Source of the DNA: Aquirufa sp.
GTDB lineage: Bacteria > Bacteroidota > Bacteroidia > Cytophagales > Spirosomataceae
Assembly: GCA_030833145.1 (NCBI GenBank)
Contig: JAURHT010000033.1
Span: 1-16,133, forward strand
Reading direction: 5' to 3'
Length of the DNA stretch: 16,133 nucleotides
Part shown: positions 7,138 through 14,104 of the stretch, piece after piece
How the letters are laid out: each line of letters starts with the position of its first letter
Position numbering within the stretch: position 1 is the first letter of the stretch
The notes under the pieces: generated by a model
What the model was told of the DNA's origin: nothing
The model's database searches: none
Seen by the model: the letters and a program-made list of their open reading frames with translations, nothing else
Translations under genes and position numbers: made by a program

Positions 7138-7853
7138 TTCGGTTTCAATAAATACTTCGCATAGAAATCGTCGATCACGCGAACGGCTTCAGTGGGCGTG
7201 TCTACTAAGGCAAATAATTCCAAATCTTCTTCGTGAATATTTCCAGCGGCCACCATCGTCTTTTTCATCCAGTCCAAAGGGCCTCCCCAATAGTCTTTTC
7301 CCACCAATACTACCGGGAATCGACCTATTTTATGGGTTTGAATAAGAGTCAGAGATTCGAACATCTCATCCAAAGTGCCAAAACCTCCCGGCATAATAAT
7401 AAAACCTTGAGAATACTTCACGAACATCACCTTGCGCACAAAGAAGAAGTCGAAATTCATGTTTTTATCGGAATCAATATAAGTGTTAGGCGTTTGCTCA
7501 AACGGTAATTCGATGTTTAAACCCACACTACGGCCTCTTTCGCTCGCAGCTCCTTTATTTCCCGCTTCCATGATTCCGGGACCACCGCCGGTGATGACGC
7601 CATAGCCGTGGCGAACTAATTTCGCCGCGATCTCTTCTGCAATTTTATAATAAGGGTTTTCTGGGCTAGTTCTAGCGGAGCCAAAAATGGAAACGCAGGG
7701 ACCAATTTTGGATAATTTATCAATGCCTTCCACGAACTCACTCATAATCTTGAAAATACGCCAAGACTCTTCGGATTTAATCTGAGCCCAGGTTTTGTCG
7801 CCAAAAGCTTGTTTGATTTTCTCTTCTTCCTCTTTCCAATTATTCTCCGTCAT
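7131..7853 (-). CDS. LOG family protein (nucleoside 5'-monophosphate phosphoribohydrolase)
   Basis: A 240-residue Rossmann-like protein of the LOG/TIGR00730 family, formerly called lysine decarboxylase-like. 'SIFGSARTSPENPYY' opens the fold (55-69), GVITGGGPGIMEAGNKGA is the nucleotide-binding loop (85-102), and PGGFGTLDE (155-163) is the catalytic PGGxGTxxE motif. Family members cleave AMP or cytokinin riboside monophosphates to base and ribose-5-phosphate; the in vivo substrate here is unknown. The N-terminal ~50 residues (KEEEEKIKQAFGDKTWAQIK and on) match the longer bacterial type II-like form. I chose ATG 7853 over the in-frame ATG at 7916 because the latter overlaps the rpiB promoter and adds an unrelated tail. 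It is divergent from rpiB, whose substrate, ribose-5-phosphate, is also this family's product. Confidence 0.9.
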   Translation of the reverse strand: MTENNWKEEEEKIKQAFGDKTWAQIKSEESWRIFKIMSEFVEGIDKLSKIGPCVSIFGSARTSPENPYYKIAEEIAAKLVRHGYGVITGGGPGIMEAGNKGAASERGRSVGLNIELPFEQTPNTYIDSDKNMNFDFFFVRKVMFVKYSQGFIIMPGGFGTLDEMFESLTLIQTHKIGRFPVVLVGKDYWGGPLDWMKKTMVAAGNIHEEDLELFALVDTPTEAVRVIDDFYAKYLLKPNF

Positions 7854-7892
7854 ATTTTTAAAATTGTTTCCTAAATGTAGGACTATTCCTTT

Positions 7893-7900
7893 TACCTTTG
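7893..7900 (+). promoter_or_regulatory. -7 promoter element for rpiB
   Basis: TACCTTTG matches TAnnTTTG exactly and ends 22 bases before the rpiB ATG at 7923. No clear TTTG lies 19 bases further upstream. The start of the divergent LOG gene is close enough that the two promoters must share this ~70-base region. Confidence 0.5.
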
Positions 7901-7922
7901 CAAAAAAATAAATCATAATTTC

Positions 7923-8366
7923 ATGAATGCTCCTTTAAGTTTCGCAGTAGGCGGTGACCACGCTGGTTTTGATTACAAGAATGATTTAATCGCTTTTTTA
8001 GAGGCCAAAGGGATCTCCGTAAAAGATTGCGGTACCTATTCTGCTGATTCTGTGGACTATCCAGATTTTGCACATCCAGTGGCTGATGCGGTAGAAAAAG
8101 GCGAGGTGAGTTTTGGTTTATTATTGTGTGGAAGTGCAAATGGGGTGGCGATTACGGCGAATAAACACCAAGGAATTCGGGCGGGATTAGCTTGGAACAC
8201 CGAAGTGGCTGCCTTAGTTCGTCAACACAATGATGCGAATGTCTTATGCCTTCCGGTACGTTTCATTTCTTTAGAGGAAGCAAAAGCGTGTTTGCAGGTG
8301 TTTTTAGATACGCCTTTTGAGGGTGGTCGTCACCAAGGTAGAGTGAACAAAATTTCTTGCTGCTAA
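7923..8366 (+). CDS. rpiB: Ribose-5-phosphate isomerase B
   Basis: A 147-residue RpiB/LacAB family enzyme that interconverts ribose-5-phosphate and ribulose-5-phosphate in the non-oxidative pentose phosphate pathway. GGDHAGFDYK is the N-terminal phosphate/substrate motif, VDYPDFAHPVA is strongly typical, and LLLCGSANG carries the catalytic base C69. ANKHQGIRAG and RQHNDANVL (H102) complete the active site. Many family members read CGTGIG where this reads CGSANG, a variant I associate with Bacteroidota. The length is normal. It runs convergently into the membrane protein ending at 8368, with one base between the stops. Confidence 0.95.
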   Translation: MNAPLSFAVGGDHAGFDYKNDLIAFLEAKGISVKDCGTYSADSVDYPDFAHPVADAVEKGEVSFGLLLCGSANGVAITANKHQGIRAGLAWNTEVAALVRQHNDANVLCLPVRFISLEEAKACLQVFLDTPFEGGRHQGRVNKISCC

Positions 8367-8367
8367 G

Positions 8368-9723
8368 CTATTTTTTCTTGTATAGTTTAGGACTCACGAG
8401 CTCGTATTGCTGCGTGATGGAGGGAAGGTGTTGCCCTATTTTGGCAAAATATCCTTCCGAATCATAGATATAAGTAGGCTGGTCTTTCGCAAAATAGGCC
8501 TGAACGATAATCACGTTTTTATAGGAATTTAATTCGCTGAGAAGAGGTTTCGCTAGTTCCCAATTCACGAAGGGGCCAGCCATCTGATTAGAGAGGTATT
8601 CTTCGATTTCAGGTCCCAAAATAAGTAACTTTTGACCCGTAATGGGAATAATCCGCTTGTGTGAAATCGGTGGTGTATCCTGTTCTTGTGTGAGGAAAAC
8701 GGCTAGCACTAAAGTCCATAAAATAAGTTCGCGCAGCCCATTTTTCTTGATCAAATAAAAGAGATTTAGGCCTAAATAAGCAAATGGAGGTAATAAGAGG
8801 ACGAAATTAATGCGGTGGTAAGCCGGAAAATTCGTGATGGCTATTAAACTGAAAAATAACCAAATCAAGGTCGTTTGTTGCGCTTTTTGTGCGTGTGCTC
8901 TAATCTTCGGATTTCCTACGACTTTGTATAGTCCGAACAGTCCAAAAACCACGGCAGGGGCATAAAAAAACAATACTTGCTTTCCCTCACTTAAGGAGAT
9001 TAATTGGAATTCAAAGGCAGAATCTTGGAAAACTTGGCCTAGATAAGGCAGGTTCCCGCGGAAGTAAAATACGATGGAGGTGATGGTTAATACAATCGAA
9101 AAGCCAATGAAAACCAGAATGACTTGACGAATAGATATACCCGAAAAAAACAACAGACTGATAAAAGCCCAAGGTAAAAGCCAAAAATAGGCAGGAAAAA
9201 GCAAGGTGGCGATGGCGACATAAATCCCCACTAAGAAAACGCGGTCATTGACTAAAAGAGTTTTCTGTTGCTGAATAATCTCTTTCCAAGCTAATAATAA
9301 AAATGTAAGTCCTAAAAGTGCCGGGTCTGGCACATAGAATTCTGTGGTTAAATGGAATAATAAGAGATAGATCCCAAACGCAAGTCCACCCAGCTTAGGC
9401 ATTAGATCAAATATGCGAATGGTTTGGTGGAATAGGGTGGCTTGTAGACAGACGATGCCGAATGCGATGTATGGATTATAGGCCAGCGGAACGGATAAAA
9501 AATCAAGTGCTTGATAAAATAAGGTGGCAAAGGGACCCGTATTATCGCGGATGTCCTTGTAAAGGCGAAATCCTTGATTGAGTTTTTGACCGATCAAATA
9601 GTTTTTAATCTCCCATGGAAAATGGGTAAACCCCTGCTGAGTATGCAGAAAAGCAAAAAGCCCACCTAAAACTACGAAGAGTAGGATGGATATAAGGCTG
9701 TTGGATTTAATAAATTGTAACAT
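8368..9723 (-). CDS. Polytopic membrane protein, possibly GT-C glycosyltransferase-like
   Basis: A 451-residue protein with roughly ten hydrophobic helices spread across residues ~9-345, and a soluble C-terminal tail of about 90 residues. After the first helix comes a periplasmic-type loop with 'GFRLYKDIRDNTGPFATLFY'. This resembles the G..LY.D....GP loop of GT-C/PMT-like glycosyltransferases, but the diagnostic acidic pair is not clear, so the assignment is tentative. The C-terminal part (LILGPEIEEYLSN to the end) looks like a soluble alpha/beta domain. The ATG at 9723 begins with a short basic segment before helix one. It is convergent with rpiB and divergent from rbfA, and appears monocistronic. 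I do not recognise a specific named family. Confidence 0.75.
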   Translation of the reverse strand: MLQFIKSNSLISILLFVVLGGLFAFLHTQQGFTHFPWEIKNYLIGQKLNQGFRLYKDIRDNTGPFATLFYQALDFLSVPLAYNPYIAFGIVCLQATLFHQTIRIFDLMPKLGGLAFGIYLLLFHLTTEFYVPDPALLGLTFLLLAWKEIIQQQKTLLVNDRVFLVGIYVAIATLLFPAYFWLLPWAFISLLFFSGISIRQVILVFIGFSIVLTITSIVFYFRGNLPYLGQVFQDSAFEFQLISLSEGKQVLFFYAPAVVFGLFGLYKVVGNPKIRAHAQKAQQTTLIWLFFSLIAITNFPAYHRINFVLLLPPFAYLGLNLFYLIKKNGLRELILWTLVLAVFLTQEQDTPPISHKRIIPITGQKLLILGPEIEEYLSNQMAGPFVNWELAKPLLSELNSYKNVIIVQAYFAKDQPTYIYDSEGYFAKIGQHLPSITQQYELVSPKLYKKK

Positions 9724-9824
9724 ATTTGGCTAAACGAAGCGCTAAATTACGGTGATTCCAATTATTATTATGAAATTTGCAGGTGTTTTTTGAGATAAAA
9801 AGACCTAGAAAATAGAGAGCAAGC

Positions 9825-10220
9825 ATGGAAACGAAGCGTCAGCAAAAATTTGGCCGTCAAATACAGAAGGATTTAAGTGATATTTTTCAAAAAGAATTTA
9901 AAATGCTTTTTGGGAACGGAATGGTGACGGTGACCGAGGTGAAAATTAGTCCGGATCTTTCGGTAGCTCGTTGTTATTTGAGCTTTTTATTGATTGATGA
10001 TCGCGAAGCAGTGATGGATCAAATTGATTTTCAAAACAAGGCGATACGTAATGCCTTGGCAAACCGTATTCGCAAACAAGTACGAATTATTCCTAATTTA
10101 GTTTTCTTCCTAGATGACACCGCGGCTTACGCGGCTAAAATTGAGGCCTTGTTCGAAGGTTTAGTGATTCCACCAGCAGAGGGCGATGTTCCTAATCGAG
10201 TGGCGGACGAAATTGATTAA
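9825..10220 (+). CDS. rbfA: 30S ribosome-binding factor A
   Basis: A 131-residue KH-fold protein that binds the immature 30S subunit and assists 16S rRNA 5'-end maturation. RbfA features are the N-terminal 'RQQKFGRQIQKDLSDIFQKE' helix, 'TVTEVKISPDLSVARCYLSF' with the SPDLSxA pattern, IRNALANRIRKQVRIIPNLV, and the FxxDDTxxYAxKIExLF ending. A short acidic tail follows. The length is usual. The upstream sequence GAAATTTG (9772-9779) differs from the -7 consensus at one base. The downstream permease gene starts five bases after the stop, so the two are probably translated from one message; this pairing is familiar in Bacteroidota. Confidence 0.93.
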   Translation: METKRQQKFGRQIQKDLSDIFQKEFKMLFGNGMVTVTEVKISPDLSVARCYLSFLLIDDREAVMDQIDFQNKAIRNALANRIRKQVRIIPNLVFFLDDTAAYAAKIEALFEGLVIPPAEGDVPNRVADEID

Positions 10221-10225
10221 TCAAG

Positions 10226-11473
10226 ATGAGCGTTTCCTTATTTGTTGCGAAAAGGTATTTTTTTTCCCCATTTAAGGCGAGTTTTATCACCTTAATTTCC
10301 CGTATTTCGATGATAGGGGTGGGGGTGGAAGTGATGGCTTTGGTCCTTATCTTATCCGTTTTTAATGGATTAGAGGATTTCCAAAAAGGCCTATTTAAAA
10401 CCTTTGATCCCGATTTGAGCGTTGTTTATGCCGCAGAAACGCGTTTTTCACTGAGTCCTATTCAAATCAAACAAATCACTTCTGTTCCTGGCGTGCAATC
10501 TGTGCAATCCATTTTAGAAGATCAGGCGCTTATTCGCTACAATGGGAAGCAATTAGTGGTCACCTTGAAAGGAGTGGATTCCGCTTTTATTGCCTCTAAA
10601 CGCTTAAAAAATCAAATAGTCGACGGTGATTACTTAGTTGAATTCGATGGACATCCATTTGGGATGGTGGGGGTTGGGGTATTTATGGCGATGGGTATGA
10701 ATTTTGAAGATGTCTATCATCCCATTGAGGCGTGGTATCCGAATCAAAAGGCTTTGGCAAAATTCCAAGTGACTCAAGAGGCAGCCAATCAAAAGGGTTT
10801 TTTCCCCTCTGGAGTCTTGCAAGTGGAACAGACCTTTGATAATCAAATGATTCTAGTTCCCCTGAACTGGATGCGTGACTTGACCCTGGCGGATTCCTCT
10901 ACGGTGTCTCGTTTTGAAATTATGTTAGCGGAGGGGGCAAAAGAGACAGATGTTCAATCAGCTATTCAAAAAATACTAGGAGCTCAATTCCAGGTGCAAA
11001 CCCGCGATCAACAACACGCGATTCTCTTGCGTGCCATTAAAATTGAGAAGCTTTTCGTGTTTATTTTGATGGCCTTTATCATGGGTATAGCGTCTTTTAC
11101 CCTTTTTTACGCGCTGTCGCTTTTAGTCATTGAAAAGCGGAAAGACCTAAGAACCTTATTAGCAATGGGCATTACCCAGCGACAATTGTTACGCATTTTT
11201 CTGTCTGTCGGATTATTTATTAGTTTTTCTGGGGCCATTGTGGGTATGGCGCTAGGTTTTGCTTTAGGCTGGATACAACAAACGTTCGGAATTATCCCTT
11301 TAGGAATCCCGAACGCTTTGATTGATGCCTATCCCATTCAAATGGAATGGTTTGACTTTTTGATGACGGCTTTAGTGGTGATGGTGATCACTTTTTTAGC
11401 CTCTATTATCCCGGCTCGTAAAGCCGTTCAAATGACCTTTGATCAGAAAATTAATCTGCCAAAGGCGGATTAA
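10226..11473 (+). CDS. FtsX/LolC-LolE-type ABC transporter permease
   Basis: A 415-residue inner-membrane protein with the MacB/LolE layout. It has a cytoplasmic start (VAKRYFFSPFKASFITLISRIS), a first membrane helix at residues ~22-46, a large periplasmic domain (~50-270) and three C-terminal helices (~275-300, ~325-355, ~375-400). The 'SLLVIEKRKDLRTLLAMGIT' coupling segment is typical of FtsX-fold permeases, as is 'IIPARKAVQM' near the end. By analogy it would work with an ATPase (LolD-like, not in this window) to release lipoproteins from the inner membrane or drive another envelope process. It follows rbfA by five bases. Its last 23 bases overlap the convergent symporter gene, and the overlap is itself an inverted repeat. 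Confidence 0.88.
   Translation: MSVSLFVAKRYFFSPFKASFITLISRISMIGVGVEVMALVLILSVFNGLEDFQKGLFKTFDPDLSVVYAAETRFSLSPIQIKQITSVPGVQSVQSILEDQALIRYNGKQLVVTLKGVDSAFIASKRLKNQIVDGDYLVEFDGHPFGMVGVGVFMAMGMNFEDVYHPIEAWYPNQKALAKFQVTQEAANQKGFFPSGVLQVEQTFDNQMILVPLNWMRDLTLADSSTVSRFEIMLAEGAKETDVQSAIQKILGAQFQVQTRDQQHAILLRAIKIEKLFVFILMAFIMGIASFTLFYALSLLVIEKRKDLRTLLAMGITQRQLLRIFLSVGLFISFSGAIVGMALGFALGWIQQTFGIIPLGIPNALIDAYPIQMEWFDFLMTALVVMVITFLASIIPARKAVQMTFDQKINLPKAD
11451..11473. terminator. Hairpin coinciding exactly with overlapping convergent gene ends
   Basis: TTAATCTGCC (11451-11460) and GGCGGATTAA (11464-11473) pair over ten positions with an AAA loop and one T-G pair on the plus strand. The left edge is the minus-strand stop and the right edge is the plus-strand stop, so both coding regions end as the two arms. 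No U tract follows, so termination is inferred from position rather than a classical terminator shape. Confidence 0.55.
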
Positions 11474-12689
11474 ATTCCCCTTCCCATTTCGAAACCACGC
11501 AGGTCGCCACGCCATTTCCTGCTACGGAAGTGACCGTTCTACCCATATCTAAGAATGGATCAACTCCTAATAATAAGGCGATTCCTTCCGCTGGAAGATT
11601 AAACATCGTTAAAGTTCCGGCGATAATTACTAGTGAGGCGCGAGGAACGCCGGCTATACCTTTGGACGTAATCATCAGCGTCAGTAGCATCGTAATTTGT
11701 TGTTCTAGGCTTAAATGAACGCCATAGGCTTGGGCAATAAAACCTGTTGCAAAGGTCATGTACAACATCGAACCATCCAGGTTAAAGCTATAGCCTAAGG
11801 GCAAAACAAAGCCCACAATACGTCTGCTGCAACCAAATTTCTCCAAAGCGGCAATCGTTTGCGGGAAGGACGCTTCCGAACTCGCTGTCGAGAAAGAGAT
11901 CAACAAGGCCTCTTTTAATTCCTTTAAGAGTTTCCAATAGGGAATGCCATTCGCCAAGCAGATGATCCATAAAATCACCACCGTAAAGAATAAAAGACCA
12001 CCCATAAAGCAGATCATTAAATAACCATAGCTGATCAAAATGCTTAAACCTTTATTGGCTACCACGGTCGTCATTGCGGCAAATACCGCATAGGGAGCCA
12101 CTTCCATCACGTAGTTCACCATCTTGAAGATGACTTCCGCTAAGTTTTCAATGACGTGAATTAAGCGTTTTCCTACCTCACCGATGGAGCCTAAAGCGAC
12201 GCCGAAGAATAGGGAGAAGATGACGATTTGAAGGATTTCATTTTCTGCCAAAGCCTTGAAAAAGCTATCTGGGAAGATATGCAAGATGAAATCTTCCATT
12301 GTTTTAGCTTTGGAAGCATCAATGCCCGTTTCAGTGCCAGCTGCCGGTTTAGGCCAGCTTTGCAAACTGCCTGGCTGCGTTAAGTTCACCACGACTAATC
12401 CGGTAACTAACGATAGAATGGTGGCAAAATAGAAATAGCCAATCGTCTTAATTCCAATTCTACCTACCGCCTTAAAGTCACCTAATTTCGCAATGCCTAC
12501 TACTAAAGTACAGAATACCAAAGGGCCTACGATCATCTTGATTAGGCGAAGGAAGATCTTGGAAACGATTTGGACTTTAGCTCCTAAATCATGGGAAACT
12601 TCTGGAGCAAAATAAAGGAAAAAGAATTCTCCTAGCACGAGGCCCAGGATAAATCCGATGATAATTTTATTCGTTAAGGTTAATTTCAT
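11451..12689 (-). CDS. Dicarboxylate/amino acid:cation symporter (DAACS family)
   Basis: A 412-residue integral membrane carrier of the GltP/DctA/EAAT fold that takes up glutamate/aspartate or C4-dicarboxylates with Na+ or H+. Visible hallmarks are LIKMIVGPLVFCTLVVGIA (TM2), the re-entrant serine-rich hairpin STASSEASFPQ (268-277), the unwound TM7 motif NLDGS (303-307, NMDGT in the glutamate carriers) and 'ITSKGIAGVPRASLVIIAGT' for hairpin 2. The C-terminal 'DMGRTVTSVAGNGVATCVVSKWEGE' holds the TM8 binding residues D, R and N. It is the last gene of the minus-strand block and its ATG overlaps the SRPBCC stop as ATGA. The substrate cannot be fixed from sequence alone. Confidence 0.92.
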   Translation of the reverse strand: MKLTLTNKIIIGFILGLVLGEFFFLYFAPEVSHDLGAKVQIVSKIFLRLIKMIVGPLVFCTLVVGIAKLGDFKAVGRIGIKTIGYFYFATILSLVTGLVVVNLTQPGSLQSWPKPAAGTETGIDASKAKTMEDFILHIFPDSFFKALAENEILQIVIFSLFFGVALGSIGEVGKRLIHVIENLAEVIFKMVNYVMEVAPYAVFAAMTTVVANKGLSILISYGYLMICFMGGLLFFTVVILWIICLANGIPYWKLLKELKEALLISFSTASSEASFPQTIAALEKFGCSRRIVGFVLPLGYSFNLDGSMLYMTFATGFIAQAYGVHLSLEQQITMLLTLMITSKGIAGVPRASLVIIAGTLTMFNLPAEGIALLLGVDPFLDMGRTVTSVAGNGVATCVVSKWEGEFNPPLAD

Positions 12690-13141
12690 AGTGGGTTGAC
12701 GAGGGATAAATACTTTTTATAAAATGGTTTTCTGTAGAAAATCATTCCCCAAAGAAAGGGGAAAAGAAGGTAATTCAAAAATGCATGGTGGGTATCGAAT
12801 GAAATTTCATCGATAATTTCGCAAGTGTCTTCGGAGGTTTTCTTCACTCTATGCTTGTGTTGCCAAAATTGCAATCCAAAAGGCATCTTAACTCCTCTGT
12901 CAATAAAATACCATTCCTGCTCCGTTTCTAAGTCTTCTGTAATCAGGGAACTCCAGGTAAGCTTTAAGAAAATGAGATGGATAACAAGAACGACATTATC
13001 CTCTTTTTTGCATCCATCGAAGCGCTGTAAGGCGACTCTAGGAAAAGGGGGCGATAAATTAAGCAAAAGATCAGCTGTAAAAAGTTCTTTTACGTGACTA
13101 ATAGGTGCTTGGATAGGAGTGGTGATCGAGTAGGATAGCAT
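12686..13141 (-). CDS. SRPBCC-fold (START-like) protein
   Basis: A 151-residue soluble protein resembling SRPBCC/polyketide-cyclase-like ligand-binding proteins. It begins SYSITTPIQAPISHVKELFT, followed by strands through EQEWYFIDRGVKMPFGLQFW and KHRVKKTSEDTCEIIDEISF. A C-terminal helical part reads 'LFPFLWGMIFYRKPFYKKY', as in the small SRPBCC proteins of Bacteroidota. It would hold a hydrophobic ligand in its cavity; no specific ligand or enzyme role is visible. It lies one base after the small exported protein gene and overlaps the symporter start by four bases (ATGA), which implies translational coupling. It has no signal peptide. Family assignment rests on layout rather than a sharp motif. 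Confidence 0.75.
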   Translation of the reverse strand: MLSYSITTPIQAPISHVKELFTADLLLNLSPPFPRVALQRFDGCKKEDNVVLVIHLIFLKLTWSSLITEDLETEQEWYFIDRGVKMPFGLQFWQHKHRVKKTSEDTCEIIDEISFDTHHAFLNYLLFPFLWGMIFYRKPFYKKYLSLVNPL

Positions 13142-13142
13142 A

Positions 13143-13415
13143 TTAAGCTACCAAGAGTTTTAATAAGGTCGCAAAAAAGGTTTTAATGCCTAATGCAATA
13201 TATTTTGCCCAGCCAGCGCTTTCGTCAGAAGCCTCAGGTGATTCTTGCTCTGATGGTATTTCATTAGGAGTTACCTTAGAAGGATTAGCAGCCACTATTC
13301 TTGCTGAAGAATCCACTTGAATTGTTTTCGCCTTCGGATTAAGCGCAGAATACTCTACTCTGCCAAAGTTGCAAAATAACGATATCGTGAAGAGGGCAAT
13401 GATCAGTTTTTTCAT
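13143..13415 (-). CDS. Small exported protein of unknown function
   Basis: A 90-residue protein I do not recognise. It starts with a signal-like segment (MKKLIIALFTISLFCNF). A polar, Ser/Pro/Glu-rich linker follows (residues ~25-66, including 'NEIPSEQESPEASDESAG'), and it ends with a hydrophobic/amphipathic helix, WAKYIALGIKTFFATLLKLL. Cys15 lies near the end of the signal, but FC is not a good lipobox. The C-terminal helix could anchor it in a membrane. The ATG overlaps the stop of the coiled-coil gene (ATGA), and its stop is one base from the SRPBCC ATG. It is therefore expressed as part of the same message, and probably acts in the envelope. Confidence 0.7.
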   Translation of the reverse strand: MKKLIIALFTISLFCNFGRVEYSALNPKAKTIQVDSSARIVAANPSKVTPNEIPSEQESPEASDESAGWAKYIALGIKTFFATLLKLLVA

Positions 13416-14083
13416 TTGATTTTTTGTTTCGCAGATTCAACGGCTGCCTTCTGTGCAGCAATTTCCTCCTCTTTCGTTTTTTGATCTACTTTATTCTGAA
13501 CCTGATTCGTTAAAATCTTTTCTTTTTCGATTTTCGCTTCTTTTAAGCGTTCTTCCAAATTGTTGATTTGTCTCGTGTTAGAATCTAATTCGCGAATTAA
13601 ACGTTCCGCTTGTTTACTGTTCTTCGCTTGAGCCGAAACCAATTCAGCTAATTTATTTTCTTCGATTCTTACAGCTTCTTCTAAATCTACAATTTTGATG
13701 AAATCCTCGATCCAAGTGCTCGTTTCACTTAATTTTGCGTGACCTGTTTGGATGTATTCGTCATTTCCTGTGGCAATTGAAACGAATAATTTCACCTTCT
13801 TATTTTCTTCAGAAACTTTAGATACCACTACTAAAGGATTATCGGAGATGCTAGCAATCTTAATATCTGAGCTAGAGTAGGTGCCGTTTTTTCCCTCGAT
13901 TACCTTACCAAATTTACTTAAATAAGCTTTCCAACTTGCTCTGGCGTATTTTTCTTGCGTATTGACGAAAGTATATACTCCTTCTTTTTTCGATTTATCT
14001 ACTTCAGACATGCCAGAAAAAACTTGAGCAGAGGCGTTGTATGCAAAAGCAAAAAAGAAAAGTAGAATAGCGATCTTCTTCAT
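13412..14083 (-). CDS. Secreted coiled-coil protein of unknown function
   Basis: A 223-residue protein. The signal peptide (MKKIAILLFFFAFAYNASA, cleavage before Q20) precedes a small alpha/beta-like domain (~20-130) with alternating strands (SDIKIASISDNPLVVVSKVS and KKVKLFVSIATG). A long charged coiled coil occupies ~132-222 (LEEAVRIEENKLAELVSAQ, and 'LDSNTRQINNLEERLKEAKI'). The combination suggests a periplasmic, dimeric structural or tethering protein, but no named family is recognised. The gene starts 21 bases after the methyltransferase stop. TAACTTTA on the minus strand (14100-14107) is one base off the -7 consensus, so an internal promoter is possible. Its stop overlaps the next gene's ATG. 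Confidence 0.75.
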   Translation of the reverse strand: MKKIAILLFFFAFAYNASAQVFSGMSEVDKSKKEGVYTFVNTQEKYARASWKAYLSKFGKVIEGKNGTYSSSDIKIASISDNPLVVVSKVSEENKKVKLFVSIATGNDEYIQTGHAKLSETSTWIEDFIKIVDLEEAVRIEENKLAELVSAQAKNSKQAERLIRELDSNTRQINNLEERLKEAKIEKEKILTNQVQNKVDQKTKEEEIAAQKAAVESAKQKIK

Positions 14084-14104
14084 AGGATGAAATTTTTACT
14101 AAAG

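Noticed and set aside
7854..7916. Upstream ATG for the LOG family gene
   Set aside because: It would cover the rpiB promoter, and the added residues look unlike the family N-terminus.
8340..8400. Terminator hairpin between rpiB and the membrane protein
   Set aside because: Only a T run and a direct TTTCTTG repeat are seen; no stem of useful length could be drawn.
13368..13415. Lipoprotein lipobox in the 90-residue exported protein
   Set aside because: The residues before Cys15 (SLF) do not fit the required small residue at -1.
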